Assembly (NCBI GenBank): GCA_029263945.1
Contig: JARIDM010000086.1
Span: forward strand, 1-21,294
DNA: 21,294 nucleotides
Origin: Sporosarcina sp.
Lineage (GTDB): Bacteria > Bacillota > Bacilli > Bacillales_A > Planococcaceae
Reading direction: 5' to 3'
Position 1 is the stretch's first letter; each line of letters opens with the position of its first letter. Of this stretch, positions 21,175-21,294 are shown in pieces. Below the pieces are notes generated by a model that saw nothing but the letters and a program-made list of their open reading frames with translations, did not search any database and had not been told where the DNA came from. The position numbers were made by a program, and so were the translations under genes.

Positions 21175-21294
21175 TTATTGGTTCATTACGATAAACGCGA
21201 TTACTGCTGCGAAAATCGGAACAACTTCAACAAGTGCTACACCAATGAACATGTTTGTTTGAAGAACACCGCGTGCTTCTGGTTGACGTGCGAT
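21175..21294 (-). CDS. atpE: ATP synthase F0 c subunit AtpE (C-terminal part, runs off the window)
   Basis: The last 39 residues are present: IARQPEARGVLQTNMFIGVA and LVEVVPIFAAVIAFIVMNQ. These are the polar loop (ARQPE) that touches gamma and epsilon and the second membrane helix with the ion-binding Glu in GVALVEVVPI. The residue after this Glu is Val rather than Ser or Thr, which fits a proton rather than a sodium ring; the first helix that would confirm this lies outside the window. The stop is TAA 21175-21177. Confidence 0.95.
   Translation of the reverse strand: MARQPEARGVLQTNMFIGVALVEVVPIFAAVIAFIVMNQ

Noticed and set aside
1..21294. Mobile elements, CRISPR arrays, tRNA or rRNA genes, phage or defence genes
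   Set aside because: No transposase, integrase, regularly spaced repeats, cloverleaf-like or rRNA-like sequence was seen; the gene content is conserved Bacillales core. A new multi-gene system could not be supported.

Overview
The window looks like chromosomal backbone from an endospore-forming, flagellated, low-GC Gram-positive bacterium of the Bacillales. The marker genes are spoIIID, spoIIQ, spoIID, mbl, flhO/flhP and the F-type ATP synthase operon. The gene order follows the Bacillus subtilis ywqB-ywqA ... ssbB-ywpF ... fabZ ... flhP-flhO-mbl-spoIIID ... spoIIQ ... spoIID-murAA ... ywzB-atpCDGAHFE region. Several B. subtilis genes are absent (ywpE, ywpD, mscL, rapD, usd, ywmB, ywmA). A Planococcaceae member (Sporosarcina-like) is my guess; the sequence alone does not prove the genus.

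Layout. Bases 1-450 hold the 5' end of an unidentified minus-strand gene and a long leader. Bases 450-4777 (+) encode a SWIM zinc-finger protein and a SNF2/RapA-type helicase whose genes overlap by 4 nt. A terminator at 4792-4832 is followed by a minus-strand stretch (4851-5728) with the accessory single-strand binding protein ssbB. Downstream of ssbB lies a partly decayed or unusually organised pair of small reading frames missed by standard length cut-offs. ywpF (+) stands alone at 6050-6487 and ends in a hairpin terminator. From 6539 to the end every recognisable gene is on the minus strand. In transcription order these are: atpE (partial)-atpF-atpH-atpA-atpG-atpD-atpC, a DUF1146 membrane protein, murA, spoIID, spoIIQ, spoIIID, mbl, flhO, flhP, an EpuA-like membrane protein, fabZ, an unknown helical protein and a small acidic lipoprotein.

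How the genes fit together. The ATP synthase genes make the whole F1 sector plus the b and c subunits. Terminator-like hairpins sit between atpE/atpF, between atpG/atpD (three in tandem) and after atpC, so subunit output may be tuned at the RNA level. murA and mbl serve peptidoglycan precursor synthesis and cylindrical wall growth. spoIID, spoIIQ and spoIIID act in mother-cell engulfment, the forespore-mother cell channel and mother-cell transcription. I find plausible sigma-E-like sites before spoIIID and (weaker) spoIID, and a sigma-F-like site before spoIIQ. flhO and flhP encode rod/hook-family flagellar proteins.

No mobile element, CRISPR array, tRNA, rRNA or defence island was seen. The least explained parts are the small frames between ssbB and the ywqA terminator, the triple hairpin between atpG and atpD, the regulatory repeats around the sporulation genes, and two small genes (6539-7338) without a recognisable function.
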